Source: Didymodactylos carnosus
Taxonomy: Eukaryota > Rotifera > Eurotatoria > Philodinida > Philodinidae
Direction: 5' to 3'
Assembly: GCA_905250885.1 (NCBI GenBank)
Contig: CAJNOQ010000011.1
Span: forward strand, 1-64,000
DNA length: 64,000 nt
The notes below the pieces were generated by a model. That model saw only the letters and a list, made by a program, of their open reading frames with translations, was not told the DNA's origin and made no database searches. This document shows, piece by piece, positions 51,065-62,470 of the stretch. Position 1 is the first letter of the stretch. Every line of letters begins with the position of its first letter. A program made the translations under genes and the position numbers.

Positions 51065-52580
51065 ATGCATTTTTTTGTACAATATATTCGCCCATTTATT
51101 ATTATATCAAAGAACCATCAGGTAATTTTATCTAAGACAAGAAAAATCTCCAAAATAAAACAAAAACAAGCAAAAGTCTCTAATTTTTTTAGTATGTTCG
51201 ATTAATTCATCTTACCAAATCAATTTTATTTGGTAGATCATCAGCGACCGTGTTCACTGTTGGCACTTCCACTATACTTCTTTCATCATTATTATCATCA
51301 ACAAAATCAAAATTGCTGTTTTATCGATTACAGGCAGCAGAAAATTCCAGTAGTGACATAGATATTTCAAAAAGTAAAAAAAATAATTTCTGAAGGTTTA
51401 CTGATGACTACTATCGCAGTCTAGTGACCGTGCATGTTCAAACTGTCTTTTGAGTCAAGCTATCTTTACGAATTTTTGATTTGAGTGCAACTCTTTTATC
51501 ATCTAAAAATATTTTAAGCATCTTTGGATATTAAAACAATTGTTGATCAATTGGACAGTTATACCGACGCAGATGAATATCAAAAAGCATATGATTTTAT
51601 TCAGGAGCTATCGAAAAATAATGATATTGAAAGTTTTTATCTTCTGTGGAGAATGGCTAGGTAAATGTAAAGATGATTCAAATACTTAATCATATATTCA
51701 CATTATACAATAAAGTATTTTCTCTATTATTTAGAATAAATTATAAACTATCAGAAAAGACAAGAGATAATCGTTTAAAGAAACAACTTATCGAAAATGG
51801 ATTTCATTATGTTGAACAAGCATTAAAATCTGGTAAACATAATTATTCCGTACATAAAGTAAGCAATAATTTAATCTTTGACGAATCAATGGCTATTATG
51901 ATTCATATTTTTTTTTCTCTAGTGGTATGCCATATTATTAAATGCAAAAAGTCAATTTAATAGTAGTGAAGAACAAATACAAAATACATTTGAAATTAAA
52001 AAACATTTTCAAGAAGCCATAAGATTAAATCCAACAGATGCAATGTCCTACTATTTTCTAGGCATCTGGTATGTTTAAATTATTTTCCTAAACAATTATA
52101 TATACGAACTATTGTTTTTATTTAGGCATTATGAAGTTGCACATTTATCAACATGGAAACAACGTATTACAAAACTAATTTATGGTGAAAGTCCACAATC
52201 AACAATACGTGAAGCTTTAAAATATTTTATATTGGCAGAAGAAATTGATCCCGGTTTTTATAATAAAAATATGCTAATGTAATAAATTAGCATGTTCGTA
52301 TCTCTACATATGATTTAGAACAAAAAGTAGCTAACTATTTTTAGGCTTGTCAAATGTTATTATGAACTTAATGCCAAACCGTTGGCAATGGAATTTGCTA
52401 AAATCATATTAGAAAAAGAGTGTAAAACTAACGAAGATCAGGAAGTAAATTTAATAAGTTTGTATTACTTAGTCTAAATAACTTTTTTTGTTCTATTTTC
52501 CGTTTTAGATTTACAATGAAGTTATTCAATTAATACCAAAAATAAAAAAATTAAAGACGTTTAAAGGACAAATGGGTTAA
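51065..52580 (+). CDS. RMDN1: RMDN family protein (regulator of microtubule dynamics)
   Basis: Exons 51065-51121, 51193-51373, 51519-51660, 51735-51858, 51923-52068, 52126-52278, 52345-52444, 52509-52580 keep frame and give 324 residues (human RMDN1 about 314). The N-terminus (MHFFVQYIRPFIII and a hydrophobic stretch around residues 35-60) could be a mitochondrial presequence or membrane anchor. The remainder is the RMDN helical-repeat (TPR-like) domain: L-L-W-R-M-A-R; S-V-H-K-W-Y-A-I-L-L; I-K-K-H-F-Q-E-A-I-R-L-N-P-T-D-A; G-I-W-H-Y-E-V-A; A-E-E-I-D-P-G-F-Y-N-K-N. Human RMDN1-3 are microtubule- or mitochondria-associated and RMDN3 tethers ER to mitochondria. Family is firm; which of RMDN1-3 is uncertain. 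The first exon is the least supported: it was picked because its ATG, phase-0 donor and a 71-bp intron fit. Confidence 0.82.
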
Positions 52581-53410
52581 ACAAAATTCATATTAGCTAA
52601 TTTGATTTCGTGTGATTGTGCACTGTATTCTAGTTTCTTTTTACTTGTTTATTTAATGACGATGACATTGGTTTTGTATATAAATATTTTATAACGGATG
52701 ATGAGCTAGTCACAACTGTCAAAGAATTTTTGATAAACAATGGTTTACGAATATAATAGTTATCTGAAAAAATTTTTTAGTTCTGAAGAAAAAATCTCCC
52801 TCGTAGACGTCACAAAAACGAGTCACCAAGCAAAGTATAATATACGAGTTTGTATTTGTCATCAATACAATCATTTATAGCTGCTTGGTTTCTCCTTCCT
52901 TTGTAGCCAACGCTATTTTTTTAGATTGCAAAGTAGAAGAGATGCCTAGAATACGCTACTGCTAAAATCTCTAACATCAGTATAGTTTAAATTTTAAGAG
53001 ACAATATTTTTATTTTACGCTTGCATTTTGAAGGATAAGTTTAAATTAATCTCTAATATAACATCCTACGCTGGGGGTTATCTTCTTTTGACCGAAAATA
53101 AGGATGTTACACACGTATATTTTTCAGGGAAAAGACATTGCCATCTCGTAGCTTGCTCTCGAAGAGCTGTGCTTATACCCATGTATAGCATAGACTTCTG
53201 AATATATAAAACAATTTCGATGTAACGTCTAAGATTTCTACCAAAATAGTAGTGCTTGTTCAAATATTGTTTTTAATAAAGAAAAGATGAAGATCTTTGA
53301 TTTTGGTGATTGGTGTTGAAGACTGTTTCTTCAGCCTCCGCAGATATCATCGCGATGCATCATGTTTTACTCGATCATTTCTTCGAGAACATGGTGTATT
53401 CGAGGCAGGG

Positions 53411-53483
53411 TAATCCTTTAGCTGGTGTTTCCAGCTTCTCAGAGAAAGTAGCAGTGAGTGGGAAAACACCAGCTAAAGGATTA
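53411..53483. repeat. Hairpin with ~21-bp arms
   Basis: TAATCCTTTAGCTGGTGTTT at 53411-53430 is repeated inverted at 53464-53483 around a loop of about 33 bp. It looks like a terminal-repeat relic or an RNA hairpin; no function can be read from it. Confidence 0.7.
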
Positions 53484-54062
53484 GCTTGCATGAGAAAAAA
53501 AAATTTTGATATGGAAACCCATAAAGGTTGCTGGAAATTCTTTAAAGAACTCTAAAAGCCTAAAACCAGTCTCTTAAGTTCTTTATATTGGATTACCTAT
53601 GGATCATAAGTTTCAGCTTGCGAAATGTTCTTGTCAAAAGTTGTTCAATTTTTTTAATGAGATGTATGAATATAAGTTCAGATCAATATATCCACACGAA
53701 CTAGCCTTATGCATGGATTACCGCTTAAAAATCTGAACCAAACACTTCTTTAGAAACAAAATTCATCGATTTAGAGTACTATTAATGACTGAGAATGTGA
53801 GAAACATAAGACATATTGTTCCTCTGCACTTTTTCTTATTGTCGGCAAGTTTTTTCTTCTTTTAACCTCTACTATCGGCTGTTATTCTCGGCTAAAAGAA
53901 GACAAACTCACACTGTCATTCTTGGACTTGCTTTTCACCATTGAAAAAGTCGTTGTCCTAACACTGTTCTTGATTGGATCGCTTTCTTCTGATTTGCTAA
54001 AAATCATCGTTCTCATTACGATTGTATTCTGATTGGCCAGCTGTATTTTATCTATTTATCCA

Positions 54063-54144
54063 TCTTCATCTAAGCTCTATATATAGAGCTTAGATGAAGA
54101 TTCACATCATCATCATTCATATATGAATGATGATGATGTGAATC
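54063..54144. repeat. Two adjacent perfect palindromes (38 bp and 46 bp)
   Basis: The interval 54063-54100 is a perfect 38-bp palindrome centred on TATATA, and 54099-54144 is a perfect 46-bp palindrome with ATC repeats centred on ATATAT. They share two bases. Neither has a loop, so both could extrude as cruciforms. Just downstream CGATCGATTAAATCGATCG (54167-54185) is a third, shorter palindrome. Confidence 0.9.
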
Positions 54145-54295
54145 CATCTTCTCTTTGTGACCTATGTCGATCGATTAAATCGATCGATCACTACTCTTCA
54201 CTTTTTTCTTAGCTTACACTGATTAAGTTTGAAACGTCATCTCAAAGATGCGGTTCAGCTACAAGCTGAGAGTAGGATATTTTCGAAATCTTAGC

Positions 54296-54691
54296 CAGTG
54301 TTTCTAATGAGAATTGTAATCAAAATGGATTGAACCACTTTGCTCTGAAGCCTAAAGTGGCACTAACCACTTTGTGCTAAACTGCAAAGTGGTCTCGAAT
54401 AAAGTATCAGCAAGCAGCGTTTATAAAACTGTTTTCTGCTTGGGTTCTAAAACATAGACCTTTCCAGTGTTTCTAATGAGAATTTTCAGCAGAGCGTACA
54501 CAAACGTGGTAATTAATAAGATCAATCATGATGGCAAAACTAGAGAAGAAAACAAAGTGGAAATTTTAGAAAGCAAAGTGGTTCGCAACGCGGTTTTTTT
54601 ACGTTCAAAGTGGAAAACAGAGTGGATTTCATTTTTACAAAGTGGAAGACCACTTTGCTCTCACGGGGACCACTAATCATTAGAAACACTG
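54296..54691. mobile_element. hAT-like MITE with perfect 8-bp target duplication
   Basis: The ends are CAGTGTTTCTAATGA (54296) and its complement TCATTAGAAACACTG (ending 54691). The octamer ATCTTAGC flanks both sides (54288-54295 and 54692-54699), as expected for hAT elements. A second direct copy of the terminal word occurs inside at about 54470, so it may be a nested or partly duplicated unit. Short words CACTTTG and CAAAGTGG recur about ten times in both directions as subterminal repeats. No frame. It lies about 200 bp upstream of TMEM143. Confidence 0.85.
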
Positions 54692-54893
54692 ATCTTAGCC
54701 TCATATAATAGAGTGAGAGTCATAAATGCTCAAGATTTAAAGAAAAGAAAATTCTAAATCACATACTTTCGCTTGGGTCGAGGAAGATAGATGACGTCCT
54801 GGAAGACTAGGTTTTTTTTTGTTCGAAAACTGAAAAATAATCTTGCTCAGTGCATTGCGTGCCTTTGCTTTATTTTTAGTATTGTATATTAGA

Positions 54894-56925
54894 ATGTTAT
54901 GCTCACACGTTCGTTTTATTTTATGTTCATCTCCACGGCATCGATTTTTTGAAGATGCACGCTTAGCACAAAAATATCTATTATGTATTTCCAATAATTT
55001 ATCCACAGCACCAATTCAAAAACTGTCGGAAAAAGCAGATCATGATCAGGGCAATTATCCAAGTTTCGACGATCTCGTTAACACAAAAAGAATACTATCT
55101 GATTTTAAAAAACCGAAAATAGTTGAATTAAAAACCTCCGTCAAGGATCAAGAGATAACAGTACAAACAAACGATTTACTTAAAGCAAAAGTAGAAGAGA
55201 AGAAGTTGTTTCCTTCTACCGAATCTGTTCCACTCAGTTCTGAAAACTCTTCATCCGATTTAAATTTGATTAAACCATCATCATCTCTTCATTCCACTAG
55301 TAATACCAAGGAACTTTTTCTTGAAGCACCCATCCATACACCAGTTTTACCCGGTATACCGATTTCTTCTCCACAAACAACAGCAGTTTCTTCAGATCAA
55401 TCATTAACTCAACAAACATCATCCAGCACATCTAGACGTATTATTAAATCGATAACATCACGATTACCATTTTTATCATCAAAATACACTCACTCAACTT
55501 CATTCGATATACCGTCGACGCGTGAAAACTTCATACCGGTAGAAAAGTGTTTATCTGTATTTAAATCACAACTTATTAGTCATTTAATTTTTCTCTAGGT
55601 AACACGTCCATCGTTGATCCGTTTAATTGCCACCGATTCAAATTTATTAGATGATGATGAACGACTATTATTTCATCAATTATGTTCTGGTTTTGATTCG
55701 GCTGTTGTTCAACGTTATCATCCCGTGTTAAATGAATTAAAACATTTATTTGATCCATTGAATCCTGATAATGAGACTCATTCAACAGGAAAAGTATCTT
55801 ATCGAGATAAACTAGATAGTGAATATTGGTTATTAGAAAAAATTGATGATGTATTAACGAGAGCAAATTTTAATGTATTACCAAAAACGATAATTGTCGA
55901 TAAATTATTAAATAATGAACATAGTACATTAAATGTAAAAGTAAATGGTTATGATTATGATATATTAAAATTTTGGATATTAGGACGAGAGAGTGTACCA
56001 GATGAACATAGCCCATGGTATAAACGTTTGTTTACATTTGGACGTAAATTATCGTTACCAACACAACCAACAACCACAGATTATTTTAAACGTGTGATAT
56101 TAGCCGTACGTCTTAAAGGACAAGATCGTCTGTATTTGAAAGCATTTCGTGATATACCATTAAAAAATTTAACACAACTACTACCAATTGGACGAATTCA
56201 AATTGGTAGTTCTGAACAACAATTACTGTGGTTAACGTTGTTTACCGGCACAGCCACAGTCCTTACAAAATTAATAACAATAATAGCTGATATTCATGTA
56301 CCTGGTATTATGTTAGCTGGTGGTAGTCTGACTTTATTTATTGGCAGTTATGCCTATAAAAACTATACGTCATCAAAATTCAATTATTTTACAAATATGA
56401 ATCGTCTGCTGTTTTATAAAAATATTGCAAATAATAAAAGTTTACTAGCAATGATTGTCGATAGGGCCGAGGATGAATTGAGTAAAGAAATTTTACTCGT
56501 TTATATCTATTTATTATCAAAACAAAAACTTCAACAAGACTTAACAGTGAAAACACTTGAAATTGGAATTGAAAATTGGCTTCGAGAAAAAACAAACAGT
56601 ATTGTTAATTTTAGTAGTGAACAATCTATAGAATTTTTAAGAACATTAGGTAAAGAGTTTGTTCGTTTACTTCAATATAAATTTGTGCATGGTATGCTTT
56701 GTATTTGTAGGTATTTTACAACAAAAAGGTAATGATACTATTGAAAAGTTAAATGTTATACCAATAAGACATGCAGTCGGTATCTTGCCAATGATTAATC
56801 GTACGCTGAGTGAAAAAAATGAAGAAATGGATTTAATTGAAGGTTATGATAAAAAATATTACGAAATTGATTGGAAAACAATGTTATATGAAGATAAACA
56901 ATTGAAAAAAGGAGGTTGGAAATAA
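54894..56925 (+). CDS. TMEM143: TMEM143 (DUF3754), mitochondrial membrane protein
   Basis: Three exons, 54894-55538, 55599-56649 and 56711-56925, give 636 residues, longer than human TMEM143 (about 459) because of a long Ser/Lys-rich N-terminal region. The N-terminus (MLCSHVRFILCSSPRHRF) has the basic, acid-free look of a mitochondrial presequence. Exon 1 ends in R-E-N-F-I-P and exon 2 continues V-T-R-P-S-L-I-R-L, the entry to the DUF3754 domain. A hydrophobic hairpin (about residues 425-475, T-L-F-T-G-T-A-T-V-L then G-I-M-L-A-G-G-S-L-T-L-F-I-G) provides two membrane helices. The ATG at 54894 was chosen as the first in frame. The second intron is taken as 61 bp with GTAAAG donor at 56650; a 19-bp alternative would be too small. 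Molecular function of the family is unknown. Confidence 0.85.
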
Positions 56926-57560
56926 CGAATTTGGTTTGTTGTTTTAATCGATTAACATAATGCGCAATATAAGCGTACTATTGCTATGCAATCAAAAACC
57001 TTCGCTATAGATGGCTGGTTAAGTGCAATATCTAAATTTAGTCTTATTTAAGTATTCAAATGTGACATACATTAGACATAACTCCAATTATTATAGCTAA
57101 CTACTTCCTATACCATGATAAACCTACAACAACAACTTATTTCTCATAAGTTCTATTCTCAATTTAAGACAAACTTTTCTAATGCATCTTTTACAGAATA
57201 GAACCACTTTTACATACAATTATACAAACATTTTTTTACTCTCATGATCAGTAGACATTAGTCAAAACGCGTGCGCCAGTTATTTCTTTTTTTTATTTGT
57301 TTTCATCACACTAGTTTATTTATTGTATAGAATTTGTTAGAAATTAACGTATTTAGACTCTGTTTCAAAGCTACTTTTGTTATGTGGTAGCAAACTACTT
57401 TACAAATAAAAAATATAAACTTGTAGTATATCTATCATTAAACAAAATTTATTTGTTTATATATATTCGGTTTCACATAGATCCTAGCTTAATTTCTAAT
57501 TTGATTTTTAGATTGTAAAGCCGCTTTTATGTTTGTTTTAAAGTCGATTAGTGTGAGATC
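56926..57560. other. Short spacer after TMEM143
   Basis: AT-rich, no frame. An AATAAA hexamer occurs near 57404 and may serve TMEM143. Confidence 0.4.
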
Positions 57561-58500
57561 ATGTTTATAACTGAAGATAGTGGTGATGAAATCGAAAAAT
57601 CTGTTAGATCGGCAAAGCAAGGTAACATCCGTATGAATTAGATATTAGTTTTCTCTCAAACTCTTTTCCTCTTGTTTTGAGGTCTTGATTCTCGTTCAAA
57701 TTTAAAAGTAACATTTCGCGATGATGAGAGAAAAGTTCATCGGCTATCCGGTCAACAACAACATATTAGTAATAGTGGCAAAAGTCGAATATCAACAACT
57801 ACACCGTCACTGTAAAAAATGCAACATCTAGAAGATATTAGAAAAACAGAAGAAATTAATCCATTTAAGTTTTCACTAGATATTGATTTTTGTGCATCGA
57901 ATCAACTAGATAAAAGAGAAAAAGTGTATGTATGTGTCCTGACATATCTTAAAAGCGTAATATTTTTCTTTCTTTGTTTACAGAAACGAGAATGAACGAA
58001 AAATTTAAAAGTGCGTGAAAAGTCATCTAAAGCACAATTTTCAGTACAAGAAAGACATTTTCGTGTATTGGAACTGAGTAGTATCACACTTAGAGCAAGC
58101 CATACGTTCAGAAGAACAAAAAGAAAAACTTATGGAAAAAATTGGCGCACACTCAATGGTCACGGACGATAGTAAACAAGATGAATGTCTTCAACAATTA
58201 TCAGATATTATCAATGATGTATATAGAAAAATATTTAGTAAAAATCCAGTGACAAGTGATTCGCTTAAAGATTTGGTATCAATTGAAAATCATCTAGAAG
58301 AATTATTTCAACAAATTGATCTCATGAATTCATAACGTGAACAAACAAAAAAGAATGACGTTTGAGATTACGCGAGCAAAAGAAATTAGAAGAACAGTGC
58401 TTAGACGAAAAAAGAAAAAACGTAAAAAGCAGCAGCAAGAGCCAAAGAATCGCCGAGAAAACAAGTAGGTTTGGTAAATGCTGAAGTTAGTCGTTAGACC
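57561..58500 (+). pseudogene. Decayed coiled-coil gene, possibly CFAP100-like
   Basis: Coding-like pieces follow in order. Piece 1 is 57561-57628 (M-F-I-T-E-D-S-G-D-E-I-E-K), joined by an intact GT..AG intron to piece 2, 57682-57815, which ends in a TAA. The same register resumes at an ATG just after that stop and runs to a donor near 57924. After an acceptor at about 57982 come N-L-K-V-R-E-K-S-S-K and a change of frame near 58095. The next stretch (M-E-K-I-G-A-H-S-M-V ... E-N-H-L-E-E-L-F-Q-Q-I-D) stops with TAA at about 58333, and the tail L-R-L-R-E-Q-K-K-L-E-E-Q lies in yet another frame. The Glu/Lys-rich tail recalls, from memory, the C-terminus of ciliary coiled-coil proteins of the CFAP100 type. 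With two stops and at least two frame changes it cannot make a full protein. An unusual transcript structure is less likely. Confidence 0.5.
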
Positions 58501-59094
58501 GAAGAATAGAAAGTACCTTTTTTTTACCGATAATTACATGTACGGGTGGGACTTAAAATGATAAGTCGTCCACACAGTGCCGTTGTAGTAAGCGCTGAGT
58601 ATTCTTAAGTACAACAATTAGTAACTCAAACATGTATGACTGTCATTCTGAATTTTATATACTAAGAAACTCTGCAATCTCAGTTTAGACATACTACGAC
58701 TGTTTGGATTATACATATCTCATCAAGATGGAAAAGTTAATTATAGAAATTTGTGTCGTTTAGATTGGTCGTCCCATTGCTAAACGTTCAGGACGAATAA
58801 AAAAAAACGGGTTCAAGATGCAATCGACACAACAAACGAAGAAATAACTTTGTTCTCATATTTATTTTTATCACATCTCAAAAAAAAAAACAATAATTAT
58901 CATGGGATGAACTTTTTATAAATAATTTTTCTTTATTTATTTATCAATTATTTCACTTTATGTATGTACATGTTCATATATTTATTTTTTATAATAAAAA
59001 ATGAAACAATTTTACAAATGAATAGACGTACAAAACACAAATATCTCTTTTTTTTCTTTTAGTATTCTGTTCTTAGGTACGGAAAATCATTTGT

Positions 59095-59490
59095 CATCCG
59101 TTTTTTACTATAGAAATATATGTGGACTATTTTTTCGTCTTGCCATTAATCTTAAAAAATTGTCAACAGTTTTAACACGATCTTTTATATTTTCTTTTTT
59201 AAGAATTACTATCATACGATCTATGATTGTTAATTAAAGATCATTTTGTTCTGTACTACTAATTTTTATTTGATCATTTTTCATCAACTTACTTCTCTCT
59301 GTTGATAGATCTAAATAATATCGTAGTTTTATGATACTTGAATGTTATTACCGCTGGTCGAACAGTTTTAAGAAATTTTTTAATGAAGAATCAACATACT
59401 CTGTAAATGAAAATATGTCGATAATTGTGCGGCATATATAGTCGTTAATCGATTCAGTAGGACTATTTAAAGCATTAACGGATGTTATTG
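59095..59490 (-). pseudogene. Broken coding fragment, unrecognised
   Basis: Read on the minus strand, one register from about 59490 to a TAG near 59113 has coding texture: N-S-P-T-E-S-I-N-D-Y-I-C-R-T-I-I-D, then V-D-S-S-L-K-N-F-L-K-L-F-D, then L-R-Y-Y-L-D-L-S-T-E-R-S-K, then K-E-N-I-K-D-R-V-K-T-V-D-N-F-L-R-L. It is interrupted by a double TAA near 59357 and another TAA near 59240. A TTTTTTTAG acceptor-like site precedes it. It could be the decayed last exon of a gene whose other parts are lost, or relate to the adjacent minus-strand gene, which however ends cleanly at 59988. Confidence 0.4.
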
Positions 59491-59987
59491 TAACAATTAC
59501 ACACTAAAAAAATCAAGAAGAGCGAAGTAGTACTGAGATTTTTTTTGGGTTTCATTGACATATCCTTACAGAAGATCGTATGCTGTTTGATCTGTTCTTG
59601 TTCTGTGCACAGCACAAGAGAAAGAGAAAGTTTGTTTAAATTCTCAGATAGATTAATTTTTTGTGACAGTATGAATACTATCATAACAATGAAGATATTT
59701 CAACGTAGGATTCTTGGTCAGCAAAGAAAAAAGTCTATATAGTTTTCTTATATTAGTTTTTTACATTAGAACGCATATTCACTCGTTTTAAAGTTAAATA
59801 ATCTTTGAGAAAAACACCGTATGAATAGACGATTCAACCTTTGATAGTTCGATTACTGATTCATTTTCATTTTTCTATTAAATTATCCACTTGATAAAAT
59901 TCCTCATCAAATTCTATTTCATTTGTTGCAGTTGTTGTTACATCGATGGATGATATATGTGATACATTATTATTAGTTAATTTTTCA

Positions 59988-62137
59988 CTATTTTATTGAC
60001 AATTGTTTGTTGAATCGTTCTTCATGTATTGAAAGTGTCAAAGAAGTAGGCGATTGAGATGAAATAGTTTCAACTGATGTCGATAAAGATCGTTTATTTG
60101 TTATATCTAATAATGGTGGATGAAATAACGAATTTTTCTGATGATTGACTGAGATACTATCAGGTTGCTTTAATATATTATTATCCGATAAACAATTGTT
60201 AACAGGTGAGAAATTTCTATTGAATGTTTGATTGTTCTGATTCGTTTTAACCGAAGCCAAATAAATCAAATTTTTCTTTTTCAAATCAGTGTTAAAGTTG
60301 TTTAACGTTAGAGATCTATCCGAAGAAGAAAGTTTTGAAGCAGAAGATGTATCATGTTTGTTTTTATTTTTCTGTTTCGACAAAGATTGTTGATACGTAT
60401 TTGTTGTTTCATCATTTGATTTTGAATTATTTTCGTTCGATGTTGTCGTTTTTTTAATATCGATATCTTCGTGATTCTAAAAAATGAAAGAGGAAAACGT
60501 TATTTATTTCGGATCAATAATGACGTTCTGTGTGTCCAATGACGTTAGATACAAGTATCAACTATTACCTTTGATTCTATAATTTCATTTTGACTAGGAA
60601 TTATGTAATGAGTTTGAGATGTTGATGATACAAGATTAGCTATATTTTGCAATTTTTTTGCTATAAAGAGTAGTAATCTCACAATACTGATGACAACCGG
60701 TTGTAAAATTAATGAATCACGTAAGTTTCTTACACCATACAACTGTTCAATTAGAAAATTGTATAATTCGGACATTTTTGCGAATACTGTGAAAATTTCA
60801 CGATAATCTTGTAAATGTTTGTCATTATTGACGTTTAATAATCGTTCCATATTTTCTAGTGAGTTCCATTCATATGTTAACTGTGATTGTTTTAATTTAT
60901 CTTGTCTTTGTCTATGTTTAATTGGTGTTAACAATTGTTGTGTATTTAGTTGACTGAATTTTCGATACTGATCTGTTATATTATTTGTTGTGGATTTCCG
61001 TGCATAGGATGTAAATGCGCTCAATGTATCTCTACCTAATTTAATGCAATCAACACGTTTCTCTTTTGATACTAAGAGTTCCCGTGTTGGATATTGATTT
61101 TTTGAAGAACTTGTAGTTGCACTATTATTTTTATTATCCTCGATAGGACTATTTTCTTGATCTTTTTTCGAAACATTTACGGATTCTGTACGGCTAAGTT
61201 GTGATGAAGTGATACTTTTCGGACTACTTTCAACATTGTCACTTGTATATTCAAATGTGTTCAGCTTTTTCATTGACGAAGCAAACGGTACACTTTGATT
61301 TGCTTGTGATAACTGTAAATGTTGTTGTCGTAGTCTCGAATGACTGCAAGCTGTAAGACTGTTTAATTGATTTGAGTTCACTCTTCTCAATTTCGTGACC
61401 GGCCGTAATTTAAATGGTTTATCACGAGATATAAGAAATTCAGCTTGTTTTTTTGATTTCGAATTTTTCGGTGATTGTCGGGCATTCGATAGACAATATT
61501 GATTTCGCTTTTGAGACGTTCTAGATAATTGAGGTAGAGGATCAGTTGGTTCATAGTTAAAAACTGGTTTGGTAACTACTGAATATTTACTGTATCTGTT
61601 ATTTGTTAATTTGTGAGGTATTCTGGTCCTACGGGTTTTATTTGTGTCTCTTTTTTGGATGGGTAATGTGGCAAAGTAACCTTGTTCCGTAGTTGATTCA
61701 TCTTCATCTTTCTCCACGTCTTGATCTTGTATCATACTGTCGTCAACTGGCTGAAGAAATCTCCATAGCGTGGCAGCTCGTGAATTAAAATACAAAATAG
61801 TTTTGAGACATTCATCATCAACAATAATGTAATCGTTGGCTGATGATAATCGTGCAGCTCGTAAATTTCTCAAATTTCCTTTAGCAAAACGACATGATCT
61901 ATATAAATGTTGAATTATTGTTCGAACATCACTGCGCATATCGTAACTTATTTTACATTGAATAGTATCGATCATTGTGAAAAAGTTCTGATTACGATTA
62001 CGTTCTAAAAGCAGTGCATATGTACGAAATGTTTCTACTAAATTAATTGTTAAATCTAACATTTCGATTGAACGTGTTAATAAATCAATAATGATCGATT
62101 TTGCTTCCAGAAAGAAAATCGGTGACCGTTCGCACAT
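59988..62137 (-). CDS. Unrecognised helical protein, paralog A of a divergent pair
   Basis: Two exons, 60569-62137 and 59988-60476, give about 685 residues. The N-terminal 165 residues are helix-forming and open M-C-E-R-S-P-I-F-F-L-E-A-K-S-I-I-I-D-L-L. A long Ser/Gln/Asn/Lys-rich disordered middle follows (about 170-420), then a second helical block (about 420-515: D-Y-R-E-I-F ... L-R-D-S-L-I-L-Q-P-V-V-I-S-I-V-R-L-L), then a disordered Ser/Asn-rich tail. No signal peptide, membrane helix or known domain. Both helical blocks align with the neighbouring gene on the plus strand (62471), in the same order and with similar spacing, so the two look like paralogs. The ATG at 62137 was chosen because the alignment of N-termini (M-C-...) supports it. 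Function unknown. Confidence 0.7.
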
Positions 62138-62150
62138 CTCTCGCTTTCAG

Positions 62151-62394
62151 TCACAGTAATTCAACTAATAGAAGAGGATCATGATTAGAAGAAAAAAAAT
62201 TGACCTCAAAATTGTTAAATAGTGGAAAACGGTCGATCAACCCATTTTCTTCTTGTATTTCATGAATTTTCGCTTTTTTTATATCGAGAAAAAAATTTAT
62301 TGTAGCGCGCCAATCAAAACTACTTTTATCCTTAATTTTTTTTTTACGAAAAATTTTGCAGTAGCATAACTCTTTTTTTTCTCCCAAGCAGCCA
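62151..62394 (-). CDS. Small upstream frame, 80 residues
   Basis: An ATG in good context (AAAATGG) opens M-A-A-W-E-K-K-K-E-L-C-Y-C-K and runs to a TAA 13 bp before the ATG of paralog A. The product is basic at its N-terminus and has no known domain. It may be an upstream frame in the leader of paralog A that tempers its translation, a small gene of its own, or the remains of an extended first exon. Confidence 0.35.
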
Positions 62395-62470
62395 TTTTAT
62401 TTCGATCTTTTTTCTATTGTTTTTTGTATTCTTTTATTTAAAAATATAATTGAAATATCTTGTGAGAAAA
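62395..62470. promoter_or_regulatory. Compact bidirectional promoter between paralogs
   Basis: Only 76 bp separate the upstream frame at 62394 (minus) from the ATG at 62471 (plus), or 333 bp if paralog A starts at 62137. The interval is T-rich and has no recognisable core element. Divergent transcription from this short region is inferred from gene orientation alone. Confidence 0.45.

Larger units (their letters stand above)
52581..54893. other. Intergenic with palindromes and a hAT-like MITE
   Basis: No gene supported. Contents in order: a 20-bp-arm hairpin (53411-53483), two adjacent perfect palindromes (54063-54144), and a hAT-like MITE (54296-54691) that ends about 200 bp before the TMEM143 start codon. 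The 81-codon frame at 53310-53555 straddles the hairpin and is not convincing. Confidence 0.5.

Noticed and set aside
53310-53555. 81-codon frame
   Set aside because: It spans the hairpin at 53411-53483 and has no family resemblance or splice context.
56691-56710. 19-bp intron at the end of TMEM143 exon 2
   Set aside because: Too short to splice; the 61-bp intron starting at 56650 uses a better donor and keeps the same phase.
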